Shown here: piece after piece, positions 1 through 10,193 of the stretch
How positions within the stretch are numbered: position 1 is the first letter of the stretch
Layout of the letters: each line of letters opens with the position of its first letter
Source of the DNA: Bacteroidota bacterium
GTDB taxonomy: Bacteria > Bacteroidota > Bacteroidia > 2-12-FULL-35-15
NCBI GenBank assembly: GCA_947504725.1
Contig: CANNHN010000001.1
Location: forward strand, 434,001 to 498,000
Length of the DNA stretch: 64,000 nucleotides
Direction of reading: 5' to 3'
Notes under the pieces: model-generated
Seen by the model: only the letters and a program-made list of their open reading frames with translations
The model's database searches: none
Told to the model about the DNA's origin: nothing
Translations under genes and position numbers: made by a program

Positions 1-1215
1 TTTTGAATTAAACGATTTATCTGCATTCGCAATTGCAGCTTTGTATTTATCATCTAAATCTTTGTTTGCTTTTTCTTTCGCTAAAATGTCAGCAAGTATT
101 TTATCTATCTCCGCAATTTTATCTTTTGGATATTTTTCTGCTGGCTTCAAGGCTGATGCTTCTGAATATGAAGCTTTCGCACTCTCATATGTTTTACCGC
201 CAAATGCTGCATCTGCTTTTTGAATTGCAGATTTATATTTTGATTCTAGCTCTGCTCCTTTAGCTAAATCTGCTTGAATTTTAGCAATTTCATCTAGCTT
301 ACCTTTAGGGTAAACTTCTGCTGCTTTCAACTTTAAAGCATCTGTATAAGAAACTTTTGCTGCATCATAATTTTTAGCTGTAAATGCGGCATCTGCTTTT
401 GCGATTGCTGCTTTATAATCTGCTTCTAAACCCGCATTCTTGGCAGCATCAGCAATCAGCTTTTCAATTTCAACTATCTTACCTTTTGGATAAGCCTCGC
501 CTGGCTTAATACTCAGTGCATCTGTATAAGCTGCACGTGCAGTTGTATAATCTTTTTTTCCAAATGCTGCATCTCCTTTTATGATGGCTGCTTCGTACTT
601 ACTAGCTGCTGCACTTTCTAGCGCTGTTTTGTTTTTAGCCTCTTCATCGGCTTTCTTTATTGCTTCCTGCTCTACCTGATTCAATTTAGCAAGCTCATCT
701 TGCATAGATTGTGAATAAGCTTTGTCAAAATCAACTTCTTTTATTTTTTCATCGTAATAAAATTTAGCAATAGGCTGACTCAATATCTGATTGATTTGAG
801 CTACTACACTTGGATCCTTAGGCATTTCAAAAATACTTACTTCAATATCTTGACCCCCAAAATCTTCCTTAGCACGGTCATCTGGTATTCCTTTAAAATT
901 GAAATAGAACTTTTTAGTTATACAACCTGCCTTAGTTACTGTCAGTGTATATTCTGAACCTAAATCCATTTTAACATCAAAGCGACCACTAGTATTAGTT
1001 ACCAGTTGAGAAACCTGTGAAGAACCTTTGAATAAAGTAACAACAGCGCCTTCTGTTTTTTTTCTGCTCTTTTTTACTGTTCCTTTTACACTATATGAAT
1101 TCGTTTGACCACTTGCTGTCTCAGCTGTAAATGTCAAAAACACAAACAAAAACAGGAATCCAAGGAGAAATTTCACTGACTGATTTGATGCTTTATTTAA
1201 AGGAGTAAAAATCAT
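1..1215 (-). CDS. secreted carboxypeptidase-regulatory-like domain protein with tandem helical repeats (3' end cut off)
   Basis: The frame stays open from an ATG at 1215 to the window edge, giving 405 residues without a stop, so the C-terminus is missing. It starts with a long signal peptide ending near ETASGQ, followed by a roughly 85-residue beta-sandwich of the carboxypeptidase regulatory type (SVKGTV ... SGRFDV). From about residue 200 there are about four tandem repeats of 55-60 residues of the form YKAAIAKADAAF-x-KNYDAAKxSY, resembling a TPR-like helical pair. A full-length paralogue lies at 37696-39510 with the same N-terminus and the same repeat unit. Probably an envelope or periplasmic structural protein; the function is unknown. 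The domain reading is firm, the role is not. Confidence 0.85.
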   Translation of the reverse strand, partial: MIFTPLNKASNQSVKFLLGFLFLFVFLTFTAETASGQTNSYSVKGTVKKSRKKTEGAVVTLFKGSSQVSQLVTNTSGRFDVKMDLGSEYTLTVTKAGCITKKFYFNFKGIPDDRAKEDFGGQDIEVSIFEMPKDPSVVAQINQILSQPIAKFYYDEKIKEVDFDKAYSQSMQDELAKLNQVEQEAIKKADEEAKNKTALESAAASKYEAAIIKGDAAFGKKDYTTARAAYTDALSIKPGEAYPKGKIVEIEKLIADAAKNAGLEADYKAAIAKADAAFTAKNYDAAKVSYTDALKLKAAEVYPKGKLDEIAKIQADLAKGAELESKYKSAIQKADAAFGGKTYESAKASYSEASALKPAEKYPKDKIAEIDKILADILAKEKANKDLDDKYKAAIANADKSFNSK

Positions 1216-1371
1216 ATTTAATGCTTAATTATCAATTACTTATACCACACAACTCATGTAATTCGCAAATATCGTAAAAAATGGTCAAAAAATCACAAAA
1301 AACAGTCAATTACTTTGCCACAAAATTTCAACTATAAATTAGCCCTATTTTTTCTATTTATTTAGGAACTT

Positions 1372-1400
1372 TTGTTTTAAAATAAAATTTCTTACATTTA
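1372..1400 (+). promoter_or_regulatory. Bacteroidota-type promoter of the FAD oxidoreductase gene
   Basis: TTG at 1372-1374, an 18-base spacer and TACATTTA at 1393-1400, one base from the TAnnTTTG consensus of the Bacteroidota primary sigma factor. It lies 30 bases before the ATG at 1430. Confidence 0.5.
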
Positions 1401-1429
1401 TAAAAATAGCCTTTAAATACAAGCATTCA

Positions 1430-2563
1430 ATGAGCTTAAGTTACTGGGAAAAAACAATCTATTTTAATGATATCGATGTTGCAATTATCGGGAGCGGAAT
1501 TGTGGGATTAAATGCTGCTTTAAATCTTAAGAAAAAACATACAGATTTGAAGATTGTTGTGCTTGAAAGAGGCATGCTCCCTTCTGGGGCAAGTTCTAAA
1601 AATGCTGGTTTTGCATGCTTTGGTAGCGCTAGTGAATTGTTGAGCGACTTAAATAACACTTCCGAAAACGAGACTTTTTCATTGGTTGAAAAACGTTGGA
1701 AAGGATTGCTAAGACTAAGAAAAAATTTAGGAGACAAGGCAATTGATTTTCATAACTGGGGTGGATACGAAGTGTTTGATACAAAAAAAAAGTATGCTTT
1801 GTGTGAATCAAAAATCGACTACTTAAATAAACATACTTTTCCTATTATCGGTAAAAAAAATGTATATCAAAATGCTGATAATAAAATCAAAACTTTTGGC
1901 TTTAAGAACGTTAAACACATGATTGTGAACACAGCCGAAGCACAAATTGATACAGGAAAAATGATGCGTGCATTAATTGATAAAGTTAGAAAACTGGGTG
2001 TTGAAGTAATAAACGGCTTTGAAGTAAAAAGCTTGGTGGATGATGGCAAAATGGTTACAATTACAGCAGGACATAAGGAAACGATTAAATGTAAAAGGGT
2101 AATTATTGCAACCAATGGTTTTGCAAAACAACTATTGCCAACCTATCAAGTTGAACCCGCTCGAGCTCAAGTTTTAATTACAAATCCAATTAAAAATTTA
2201 AAACTAAAAGGCACTTTTCATTTCGATAATGGTTACTATTATTTCAGAAATATAAACAACCGAGTTTTATTCGGAGGCGGAAGAAATTTAGATTTAATAA
2301 CTGAAGAAACGACAGAGTTTGGACTAACACAATTGGTGCAAAATAAATTAGAAAACTTACTAAGCAACATGATTCTTCCAAACACAAAACATACAATTGA
2401 TATGCGTTGGAGCGGAATTATGGGTGTTGGTCCACAAAAGAAAAGCATCATCAGAGCAACCAGCAACAATATTTTTTGTGCTGTAAGAATGGGCGGAATG
2501 GGCGTTGCAATTGGAAGTTTAGTTGGTGAAGAAGTTGCAATGATGGTTGAAGAAAGTTTATAA
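1430..2563 (+). CDS. FAD-dependent oxidoreductase of the DAO (glycine/D-amino-acid oxidase) family
   Basis: A 377-residue protein with a Rossmann dinucleotide motif GSGIVG at residues 21-26 after a short hydrophobic beta strand, then an acidic end to the second strand (VVLERG), and a C-terminal flavin-binding segment with RWSGIMG and MGGMGVAIGS, the usual order of the DAO superfamily. No signal peptide is seen, so it is cytoplasmic. Members oxidise amines or amino acids with FAD; the substrate cannot be told from the sequence. It stands alone, convergent with the large sensor phosphatase gene. A promoter-like sequence is present just upstream. Confidence 0.85.
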   Translation: MSLSYWEKTIYFNDIDVAIIGSGIVGLNAALNLKKKHTDLKIVVLERGMLPSGASSKNAGFACFGSASELLSDLNNTSENETFSLVEKRWKGLLRLRKNLGDKAIDFHNWGGYEVFDTKKKYALCESKIDYLNKHTFPIIGKKNVYQNADNKIKTFGFKNVKHMIVNTAEAQIDTGKMMRALIDKVRKLGVEVINGFEVKSLVDDGKMVTITAGHKETIKCKRVIIATNGFAKQLLPTYQVEPARAQVLITNPIKNLKLKGTFHFDNGYYYFRNINNRVLFGGGRNLDLITEETTEFGLTQLVQNKLENLLSNMILPNTKHTIDMRWSGIMGVGPQKKSIIRATSNNIFCAVRMGGMGVAIGSLVGEEVAMMVEESL

Positions 2564-2586
2564 TTTTAAATTCTTTTCATTAGAAT

Positions 2587-5500
2587 TTAAATTCTAACCC
2601 CTATTACTAATATATCATCCACCTGCTCGACATTTCCTTTCCACTGCTCAATCACCGTATTAAGTAACACTTTTTGTTCTGACATCGTATTATTCTGTAT
2701 TGATAAAAGCAATTCTTGAAAACGCTTCGACATGAATTTCTTTCCTTTTTCTCCGCCAAACTGATCTACAAAACCGTCCGTAAACATATAAAGAGCATCA
2801 CCTTTTTCCAAAGAAAGCGTATTGTTTAAAAACACTTTTTTATCATCATCTAATTGCATTCCACCAATTGCAAACTTAGTTGCACCTACTTCTTTTAGTT
2901 CTCCATTTCTTATTAAAAACAAAGGTCGATGCGCACCAGCATATTGCAAATTCATGCCTTCAATTCTAATTAAAGCTATATCCATTCCATCATGGGTTTC
3001 ATTGTCGTGTTGATTTTGTTTTAAAGCCAATCGCACACCCTCATTTAATGAGTTTAAAATTTTTGCAGGTTCATGTATTTTTTTCTCATAAACAATTTCA
3101 TTCAATAATGAATTCCCAATCATACTCATAAATGCTCCAGGAACACCTTGTCCAGTGCAATCTACACAAGCTAGGATATGCTTATTGTCAACTGTAGCAA
3201 ACCAATAAAAATCACCACTTACTATATCTCTTGGCTTGAATAAAATAAATGATTCGGGAAGGGATTTACTTATTTCGACATCTAAAGGTAAAATTGCCTT
3301 TTGAATTCTTTTTGCATAATTAATACTATCCGTAATATCTCTGTTCTTTTGTTCAACCAAAACATTTTTATTCTCAATTTCAACATAAGCTACATGCAAC
3401 TCATCTTTTTGTTTTTCAATTTTTGCTGTTCGCTCTACTACTTTTCCTTCAAGAATTTTATTTTCTTTTGCTAATTTTTTTGTCTGCCATTTTGTATACA
3501 TGAATGAACTCAAAATCAAAACAACAATACATAAAATATAAAACCAAGTGGTTCTCCAAAATGGAGGTTCAATAACAAAACAAAAACTGGTGACACCTCT
3601 TTTTTCCCATACCCCATCATTATTACAAGCTATTACCTGAAAGGTGTAATCGCCTGGAGGCAGACCAGAATAAGTGACATCGTTTTTATCAGTTGGTGGA
3701 CTCCAATCTTTATCAGCACCAACCAACATGTATTTGTAACGAACATTTTCTGGAGCAGTAGTATTTATTCCAACAAAATTAAAAGTCAAGTGATTGTTTG
3801 TATAACTTAAAACTAAATTTTCAGGGATCCCTGTTAAATAATTAATCGAGTCGGTAATTTTTGTCCAATCTGTTTTTTCAAAAAACAATTTCACATCTGT
3901 AATATAAGTTGGAGGAGTTTTAGTATTTATTTCATCGTATGCAGGATTATATTTTGTCATACCTTTTTTTGTTCCAAACCAAATATTCCCTTCTTCATCG
4001 CAGTAAGATGAATTACGCGTACATTCAATCCCAACAAAACCTTCAGAAGCTCCATAAAATCTACCATTCAATCTATTTAACCCTTTGCTTGTTGCAACAA
4101 AAAGTTCATTAAATTTATCCAAAGTTAAACCTACTACTCCATCATCGCTCAGTCCCTCTTTTGAAGAAATTGTTTTAAATTTTTTACCATCAAATTCACA
4201 AACTCCGCCACCAAAAGTACCTATCCACATATTTTTGCGACCTTGTAGAATACTAATTACATTATTATTTGGTAAGCCTTGTTCTTTTTTATAAACCTTA
4301 AATATTTTCCCATCGTAAATATTTAATCCACCATCCCAAGTTCCAACACATATTTCCCCAATATTATTTTTTAAAACGGTATAGATATATGGACTACTCA
4401 AACCGTCTTCAGCAGAATAGTTTTTAAATTCCTTACCATCAAAACAAGATAATCCACCAGACCAAGAAGCTGCCCAAACATTCTCATTTTCACACATAAC
4501 AACAGTTACAGGCATAGAAGTAAGTCCATCAACTTTAGTAAATTTTTTCAACTTTCCATTACTATAGGATGACAATCCAGAAGCATCTCCAAGCCACAAC
4601 ACCCCTTTGTTGTCGAGTGCGATTGCATACGCTCCGAAATTTTCTAATTGTTTATCATAAATTTGAATTCCATCTTTTGGGTTATATTTATAAATTCCTT
4701 TTGATGCGTTTATTATCAATCCGCCTTTCCCATCATCAATTACTTGAGAAATAACCTCACTCACAAAACCATCTTTTTGTGTGAAATGAATAAATCGTTC
4801 GCCTTGAAACATTGCAACACCAAAGCCCCAAGAGCTTGCCCATACATTTCCTTCTCTATCTTTTGTTAAGGTTAAAATTATGTCACCAGGCAAACCATTT
4901 TTAGAACTTATTTTTGTGAAAGTATTTTTTGCTTTGTTGTATTTCACGATGCCATTGTTAGTGGTAGAGAACCATAAATTTCCTTCCCCATCATCCATCA
5001 TCATATAATTCAACCCTTTGTCGATGTATTCAGAAAAAGTGGAAGAAAAAACAAAACCTCCATCTTTCCTTCTAGAAAGTTTTGTCATTCCTTTAAAAGT
5101 AGAAAACCAAATATTTCCTTCTGCATCTTCGTTCGTACACATTAATGTATGGTAACTCAACCCATCCTTTTCAGTAAATTGTTTTACGTTTCCTTTCTTA
5201 ACTTCTGATTCGAAATAATACACCCCGTTTTCCCAAACAGAAACCCAGATAACTCCTTTACTATCTTCGAAAATGGACATAATAGGAACTTCCGGAAATC
5301 CATCTGCCTCCTTATAATGTTTTACTTTTTTACCATCATAACTATAAACACCATTATCAGCACCAAACCAAATTACCCCTGATTTGCTTTGAATAATGGT
5401 ATAAATTTTTTCATTTATTTTAGTAGTGCTATCTTTTAAGATGCTAAACTTTTTTCCGTCAAACTTACAAACCCCTGCGCCCATTGTTCCTAACCACAAA

Positions 5501-5781
5501 TTGCCTTTATTATCCTCAATCATTGGACGAATAATATTGTTGGGCAAGCCTTCTTTCTCGGTATAATTTATAAAATTTTTTCCATCAAATTTACTTAATC
5601 CACCACCATACGTAGCGAACCACATGTAGCCTTTAGAATCTTGTAAAATAGTGGAAACCTGCGAATGTGCTAATCCATCCTGAACATTGTATTGTCGGAA
5701 ATTATATTGCTGAGCAACACTAGTATGAGAGTTTGCAATAAAAAAAAGAAAGAGGAAAAATATTTTGTTTCTTATGTTCAT
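2587..5781 (-). CDS. two-component-regulator-propeller sensor with SpoIIE/PP2C phosphatase output
   Basis: A 1064-residue membrane sensor. After a signal peptide (residues 1-24) come about a dozen blades of the regulator-propeller type (repeats such as DxxGNLWxGT and FDGKxF, residues 25-620), then a Y_Y_Y Ig-like domain (about 630-735), one membrane helix (about 740-762), a coiled coil, and a cytoplasmic PP2C/SpoIIE-type serine phosphatase (about 810-1064) with GDFYWF, CTGQGVPGAFMS and the metal-binding aspartates of DGMDIA and DDILVIG. Hybrid propeller proteins usually end in a histidine kinase; here the output is a phosphatase, a common Bacteroidota variant with coiled-coil ITDSINYAKRIQ. 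The partner (an anti-anti-sigma factor is typical) is not in the window. Confidence 0.93.
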   Translation of the reverse strand: MNIRNKIFFLFLFFIANSHTSVAQQYNFRQYNVQDGLAHSQVSTILQDSKGYMWFATYGGGLSKFDGKNFINYTEKEGLPNNIIRPMIEDNKGNLWLGTMGAGVCKFDGKKFSILKDSTTKINEKIYTIIQSKSGVIWFGADNGVYSYDGKKVKHYKEADGFPEVPIMSIFEDSKGVIWVSVWENGVYYFESEVKKGNVKQFTEKDGLSYHTLMCTNEDAEGNIWFSTFKGMTKLSRRKDGGFVFSSTFSEYIDKGLNYMMMDDGEGNLWFSTTNNGIVKYNKAKNTFTKISSKNGLPGDIILTLTKDREGNVWASSWGFGVAMFQGERFIHFTQKDGFVSEVISQVIDDGKGGLIINASKGIYKYNPKDGIQIYDKQLENFGAYAIALDNKGVLWLGDASGLSSYSNGKLKKFTKVDGLTSMPVTVVMCENENVWAASWSGGLSCFDGKEFKNYSAEDGLSSPYIYTVLKNNIGEICVGTWDGGLNIYDGKIFKVYKKEQGLPNNNVISILQGRKNMWIGTFGGGVCEFDGKKFKTISSKEGLSDDGVVGLTLDKFNELFVATSKGLNRLNGRFYGASEGFVGIECTRNSSYCDEEGNIWFGTKKGMTKYNPAYDEINTKTPPTYITDVKLFFEKTDWTKITDSINYLTGIPENLVLSYTNNHLTFNFVGINTTAPENVRYKYMLVGADKDWSPPTDKNDVTYSGLPPGDYTFQVIACNNDGVWEKRGVTSFCFVIEPPFWRTTWFYILCIVVLILSSFMYTKWQTKKLAKENKILEGKVVERTAKIEKQKDELHVAYVEIENKNVLVEQKNRDITDSINYAKRIQKAILPLDVEISKSLPESFILFKPRDIVSGDFYWFATVDNKHILACVDCTGQGVPGAFMSMIGNSLLNEIVYEKKIHEPAKILNSLNEGVRLALKQNQHDNETHDGMDIALIRIEGMNLQYAGAHRPLFLIRNGELKEVGATKFAIGGMQLDDDKKVFLNNTLSLEKGDALYMFTDGFVDQFGGEKGKKFMSKRFQELLLSIQNNTMSEQKVLLNTVIEQWKGNVEQVDDILVIGVRI

Positions 5782-5873
5782 TCATCGTAAAAATAGAACA
5801 ATTTGATTTAAAAATGCAACTATAGAATTTCTCGATATTTTTTTGTAAGTTTGCTTAACTACTATATGACGGA

Positions 5874-8402
5874 ATGAAACACTTTGTCAAACTACTATTC
5901 TTAACTACATTTTTGTTTTTTTCATTTAGCAAAAATGGAACCTCACAAACATTTTTAAATGGCGATTTTGAGATTACTACTGCTGGTGTTGATCAAATCA
6001 ATTTAGGGAATGCAGCATTCAATGGCTTTATGTCGAATACGATTGCATTTGGCTCTTTTGGCGACATGGATATTATTTCATCAGCAACATATTGTGGCTT
6101 AGCACAAAACAATTTATGGTATGTTGCTTTCACTGGATCAGGAACAGATGCAATTACAATGGGATTATCTGCTCCACTTGCAGTAGGAACAAGTTATACG
6201 ATTTCATATTGGGACAGAGGTTGTTTTGGAACATTTGCAACCACTTCACCTGCAGTAGAAATTGGAGTAAGCACTGTAGCTGGAGCATTCGGAACACCCG
6301 TATTTCTTGCTCCGCTTCCTACAAATGGCGTTTGGGTTAACCGGACATTTACATTTGTTGCACCAGTTGCTGGAGCATTTATTACTGTGCAACTTCCTGC
6401 AGGAGGTTTAGGCGATTGGACACAAGTGGATAATTTCACATTTGTTACAACTACTTTAACTCCTCCTGTTACGAATTTCAGTACTTCTGACAACAACATT
6501 TGTGAAACAGATTGCATTTCATTTACGGATTTAAGTACGAACACTCCTACTAGCTGGAGCTGGACTTTTACAGGAGGAACACCATCCACATCTACTGCAC
6601 AAAATCCAAGCTCTATTTGTTATGCAACGGCTGGAACATATGCCGTTACACTAAGCTCAACAAATGCATCGGGAGCAGATACTCTTACTCAAACAAGTTA
6701 CATTACTGTTAATCCTATTGATGTAGCTGCATTTAATTTCACTCCTTCTTCTTTTTGCCAAAGTGGAACAAATCCAACTCCAGCAATAACAGGAACTACA
6801 GGAGGAACATTTACTTCTACTGCTGGATTGTCAATTAATGCAACAACAGGAACAATTAATTTAATTGCTAGCACTCCTGGAACATATACAGTAACATACA
6901 CAACATCTGGTGTCTGTCCAGCTACCGCTACAGCATCCATTACTATTACAACAACAGCCTTAGCTACATTTAGTTACGCTGGACCATATTGTCAAAATGC
7001 TACAGATCCATCACCTACATTAGGCGCTGGAGCCGCAGCTGGTACATTTACATCAACTGCTGGATTAACTATTAATGCAACTACAGGTATTGTCGATTTA
7101 AGTGCAAGTACTCCGGGAACATATACCGTTACGAATGACATCGCTGCTTCAGGAACTTGTCCTGCTGCAACAGCAACAGCAACTATAACAATAAATGCAA
7201 TTCCTGTTCCACTGATAACTGGAAACTCACCAATTTGTTCTGGGTCTTCGAGTATACTAACAGCTAGTGGTGGAACGAGTTTCGTTTGGAATACAGGACC
7301 AACAACAACGAGTATAACGGTTAGTCCAATAGTTACAACTTCTTATACCGTTACAGCTAATAATGCAGGTTGTACCGCAACAACAACTATTACGATTGTT
7401 GTAAATCCTCCCACAACAACGTTAGCAAATTCTACTATCTGTCAAGGTTCAACCTTCACACTTCCTTCAGGAACAATTGTTTCGACAGCTGGAGTTTACG
7501 CTGATACATTAAGTACAATCACAGGATGTGATAGTGTTATTAATACAACATTAACAGTTAATCCTCCACCAACAGGAACAATCGCAGCAACTATTTGTCA
7601 GGGTAGTACATATACACTTCCTTCAGGAACAATTATAACAACCGCTGGAACTTATAACAATACAGTTACTACTTCAGGAGGTTGTGATAGTATTATTGCA
7701 ACAACCTTAACCGTTACACCACCACCAGTAGGAATCTTACTTGATACAATTTGTGCTGGACAAAGTTATACGCTACCATCTGGAACTGTAGTTGGAAATC
7801 CTGGAACGTATAGCGATACAATAAGCACTTCTGGAGGATGTGATAGTATTGTTACAACAAATTTAACCGTAAACACAGCTACTGTTTCCGCAGGACTAGA
7901 CATTATTATTGATTACGGAAGTAGCACTGTATTAACTGCATCTGGAGGAATAACATATTCTTGGTCGCCTGCTTCTGGATTAAGTAGCACAAACACTGCT
8001 AGCACAACAGCATCTCCTTTATCAACTACAAGTTACACCGTTACATCTACAAATGCAAACGGATGCAGTGCATCAGATGTTGTAATTGTATTTGTTGAAC
8101 TTCCTCCTTGCGAGGGTTCTTCTGTTGATTTGAAAACATTAATTCCAAATGCATTTTCTCCAAACGAAGATGGGATAAATGATCAATTATGTATTCCTGA
8201 AAATCCTTGTATAATCAAACTCACTTTATTTATTTATGATAGATGGGGAGAAAAGGTTCACGAAGGCAATCTTGATCAATGCTGGGATGGTGGCTTTAAA
8301 GGAAAGAAATTAGACTCCGCTGTATTTGCATATTATTTTACTGTAACATTTATAGATGGTACAAAAGGAGAAGGAAAAGGTAATATTTCATTAATTAAAT
8401 AA
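5874..8402 (+). CDS. T9SS type B (gliding-motility C-terminal domain) secreted repeat protein with PKD domain
   Basis: An 842-residue Ser/Thr/Gly-rich extracellular protein. It has a signal peptide (1-24), a carbohydrate-binding-like N-terminal beta domain (25-190), a PKD domain (about 200-285), two related Ig-like repeats (each with GTFTSTAGL and STPGTYTV), then three tandem repeats of about 70 residues with ICQGSTYTLPSGT and GGCDSI, and finally a CHU_C / gliding-motility-associated domain (IPNAFSPNEDGIND ... YDRWGEKV) at about 770-842. That tail is the type B sorting signal of the type IX secretion system. It is followed after 4 bases by a PorP/SprF gene, the usual partner for surface anchoring. 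Probably an adhesin-like surface protein. Confidence 0.93.
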   Translation: MKHFVKLLFLTTFLFFSFSKNGTSQTFLNGDFEITTAGVDQINLGNAAFNGFMSNTIAFGSFGDMDIISSATYCGLAQNNLWYVAFTGSGTDAITMGLSAPLAVGTSYTISYWDRGCFGTFATTSPAVEIGVSTVAGAFGTPVFLAPLPTNGVWVNRTFTFVAPVAGAFITVQLPAGGLGDWTQVDNFTFVTTTLTPPVTNFSTSDNNICETDCISFTDLSTNTPTSWSWTFTGGTPSTSTAQNPSSICYATAGTYAVTLSSTNASGADTLTQTSYITVNPIDVAAFNFTPSSFCQSGTNPTPAITGTTGGTFTSTAGLSINATTGTINLIASTPGTYTVTYTTSGVCPATATASITITTTALATFSYAGPYCQNATDPSPTLGAGAAAGTFTSTAGLTINATTGIVDLSASTPGTYTVTNDIAASGTCPAATATATITINAIPVPLITGNSPICSGSSSILTASGGTSFVWNTGPTTTSITVSPIVTTSYTVTANNAGCTATTTITIVVNPPTTTLANSTICQGSTFTLPSGTIVSTAGVYADTLSTITGCDSVINTTLTVNPPPTGTIAATICQGSTYTLPSGTIITTAGTYNNTVTTSGGCDSIIATTLTVTPPPVGILLDTICAGQSYTLPSGTVVGNPGTYSDTISTSGGCDSIVTTNLTVNTATVSAGLDIIIDYGSSTVLTASGGITYSWSPASGLSSTNTASTTASPLSTTSYTVTSTNANGCSASDVVIVFVELPPCEGSSVDLKTLIPNAFSPNEDGINDQLCIPENPCIIKLTLFIYDRWGEKVHEGNLDQCWDGGFKGKKLDSAVFAYYFTVTFIDGTKGEGKGNISLIK

Positions 8403-8406
8403 TGTA

Positions 8407-9486
8407 ATGAAAAAGTATTTATTTTATTCTTTCGTCACTTTAATCTTTAATTCTGCAGTTGCACAGGATACTCATTTCTCACAATACGATCATTCTCCAC
8501 TAACTATTAATCCAGCTTTAACGGCAGTAGACAAAAACTTACAAGTTGTTCTTCATCATAAAGATCAATGGAAGTCATTGAATGGATATAGAACTGATGA
8601 ATTGTCGTTCGAAATGCGATTTGATCCTACCAGTTGGATAAAAATTAAAAATCGTACAGCATTGTACAAGAAAAAAACACAAAAAGGATTTGCATTTGGC
8701 TTAAGCGTATTCGCTGATAAAGCGGGAGATGGTAGCATGCAAAAACTTTGTGGAACATTTACTTTGGCTTATCATTTAATGCTCGATCCCAACAATAGAA
8801 TTTCTGCTGGACTATTGACATCAGCAAAACAACGAAGTTTAAACCCAAGTGGATTGAGATACAACAGTCAATATAATTATATTGGAGCTTACGACCCATC
8901 AATGCCATCGGGTGAAATATACAAATCAAATAGTTTGACTTACACCGATTATTCTGCTGGAATCTGTTACAGCTTTGGCGAAGAAAACAAATACATGGAG
9001 TCTAATGATAATAAATCATTAAAAATGGGCTTCTCTCTTGATCACCTTTCTCGTCCTGAACAAGCATATATTTCAACTATTAAAGCAAAAGGATATATGA
9101 AGTATACCTTGCATGCACAAACATTACTAGGCATAAAAAATTCATCTTATAGCGTTGGTGCATCTGTCATTTCTATGTTTCAAGGTCCACAAAACGAAGT
9201 AACAATGGGAATGCTTTTAAAATACCGAATGAAAGAAGAATCCAAGTACACAGGAATAAAAAAAGGAATGGCTGTATCCTTGGGTTGTTTTTATAGATTC
9301 AGAGATGCTGTGATTCCATATCTACAATATGAATTAGCAAGATATGCAATTGGAATTAGTTATGATGTAAATCTATCTGGATTAAAAAAAGCAACAACAG
9401 GAAGAGGCGGATTAGAAGTAACACTTCGTTTCTTTAATCCTGTTCCTTATTTATTTCAAAAGAAAGTACGAGCAAGCTTCAGCTAG
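8407..9486 (+). CDS. PorP/SprF family type IX secretion outer-membrane protein
   Basis: A 359-residue protein with a signal peptide (MKKYLFYSFVTLIFNSAVAQ) and the hallmark DTHFSQYDHSPLTINPA at residues 21-37, which begins the PorP/SprF barrel family. The rest is an outer-membrane beta barrel. In Flavobacteria SprF is needed to put its neighbour SprB on the cell surface, and in many Bacteroidota PorP-like genes follow a type B cargo gene, as here with a 4-base gap. By inference this protein anchors or exports the preceding cargo. Its TAG stop overlaps the TAG stop of the convergent gene within the palindrome CTAG. Confidence 0.92.
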   Translation: MKKYLFYSFVTLIFNSAVAQDTHFSQYDHSPLTINPALTAVDKNLQVVLHHKDQWKSLNGYRTDELSFEMRFDPTSWIKIKNRTALYKKKTQKGFAFGLSVFADKAGDGSMQKLCGTFTLAYHLMLDPNNRISAGLLTSAKQRSLNPSGLRYNSQYNYIGAYDPSMPSGEIYKSNSLTYTDYSAGICYSFGEENKYMESNDNKSLKMGFSLDHLSRPEQAYISTIKAKGYMKYTLHAQTLLGIKNSSYSVGASVISMFQGPQNEVTMGMLLKYRMKEESKYTGIKKGMAVSLGCFYRFRDAVIPYLQYELARYAIGISYDVNLSGLKKATTGRGGLEVTLRFFNPVPYLFQKKVRASFS

Positions 9487-10193
9487 TTTGGAATCAAATC
9501 ACAAAACCAAAATCCATTTGTAGAATTTGAATTCCCATTCGAGTTTTTAATTTCCAACGGCTTGTAAATTTTTTCGCCAACTGAAAAAGGTATTGGTAAT
9601 TTAAATATTGGTCCAGCATAGCAAAACGTATGGAACTCTCCATTCTCACCACAAGAATCAACGTTTTCCGGAAGTGATTTAATAAATCTCGAATCAATCT
9701 CCACTCCTACTTTATCTTCCTTTAAATACAAATCATTCACGCAACAAGTAATTGTTTTAAAACCCAAAGAAAGAAATTCATTTATCAATGCTGAAGTGTT
9801 TTGTTTCCACAAGGGGAATTCTGCTTTCAATCCTACTTTCGATAAATTATTTTCGCGATAGCTTCTTAAGTCTTCTAAAAATATATCTCCGAAAATCACG
9901 TTCGTTACGCCTTTTGATTTGTATTCCAGAAGTAACACTTCCATTTCCTTTTCATATTCAGTATTTGTGCCTTCACTTACATACATTTTTTTCAAAGGCA
10001 AACCAATTGATGTTGCTTGTAAATCAAGCAACTCTTCACGAACGCCATGCATCGAAACACGTTTAAAAGTTGCATTGACAGTGGTTAACAAACAAACAAT
10101 ATCAAATTTATCGTCCAATAATACTTTATATAATGCCAGAGCGGAGTCTTTTCCTCCGCTCCAGCAAAATATGGCTTGTTCTTTTTGAGACAT
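9483..10193 (-). CDS. PP-loop ATPase, diphthine-ammonia-ligase (Dph6/MJ0570) family
   Basis: A 236-residue protein with the PP-loop SGGKDSALALYK at residues 12-23 and the family motif GEFHTFCYAGP near residues 186-196. Archaeal and eukaryotic relatives (Dph6) amidate diphthine, but bacteria lack diphthamide, so the bacterial protein must use another substrate. The start ATG overlaps the TAA stop of the upstream TonB receptor gene by one base (TAATG), so the two are translationally coupled and both lie under the cobalamin riboswitch. This context suggests a role in using or remodelling corrinoids, for instance ATP-dependent amidation; that is inference only. Confidence 0.87.
   Translation of the reverse strand: MSQKEQAIFCWSGGKDSALALYKVLLDDKFDIVCLLTTVNATFKRVSMHGVREELLDLQATSIGLPLKKMYVSEGTNTEYEKEMEVLLLEYKSKGVTNVIFGDIFLEDLRSYRENNLSKVGLKAEFPLWKQNTSALINEFLSLGFKTITCCVNDLYLKEDKVGVEIDSRFIKSLPENVDSCGENGEFHTFCYAGPIFKLPIPFSVGEKIYKPLEIKNSNGNSNSTNGFWFCDLIPN

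Noticed and set aside
6194-6940. Antisense open frames in the T9SS cargo gene
   Set aside because: They follow from the Thr/Ala-rich codon use of the real gene and show no protein-like motifs.
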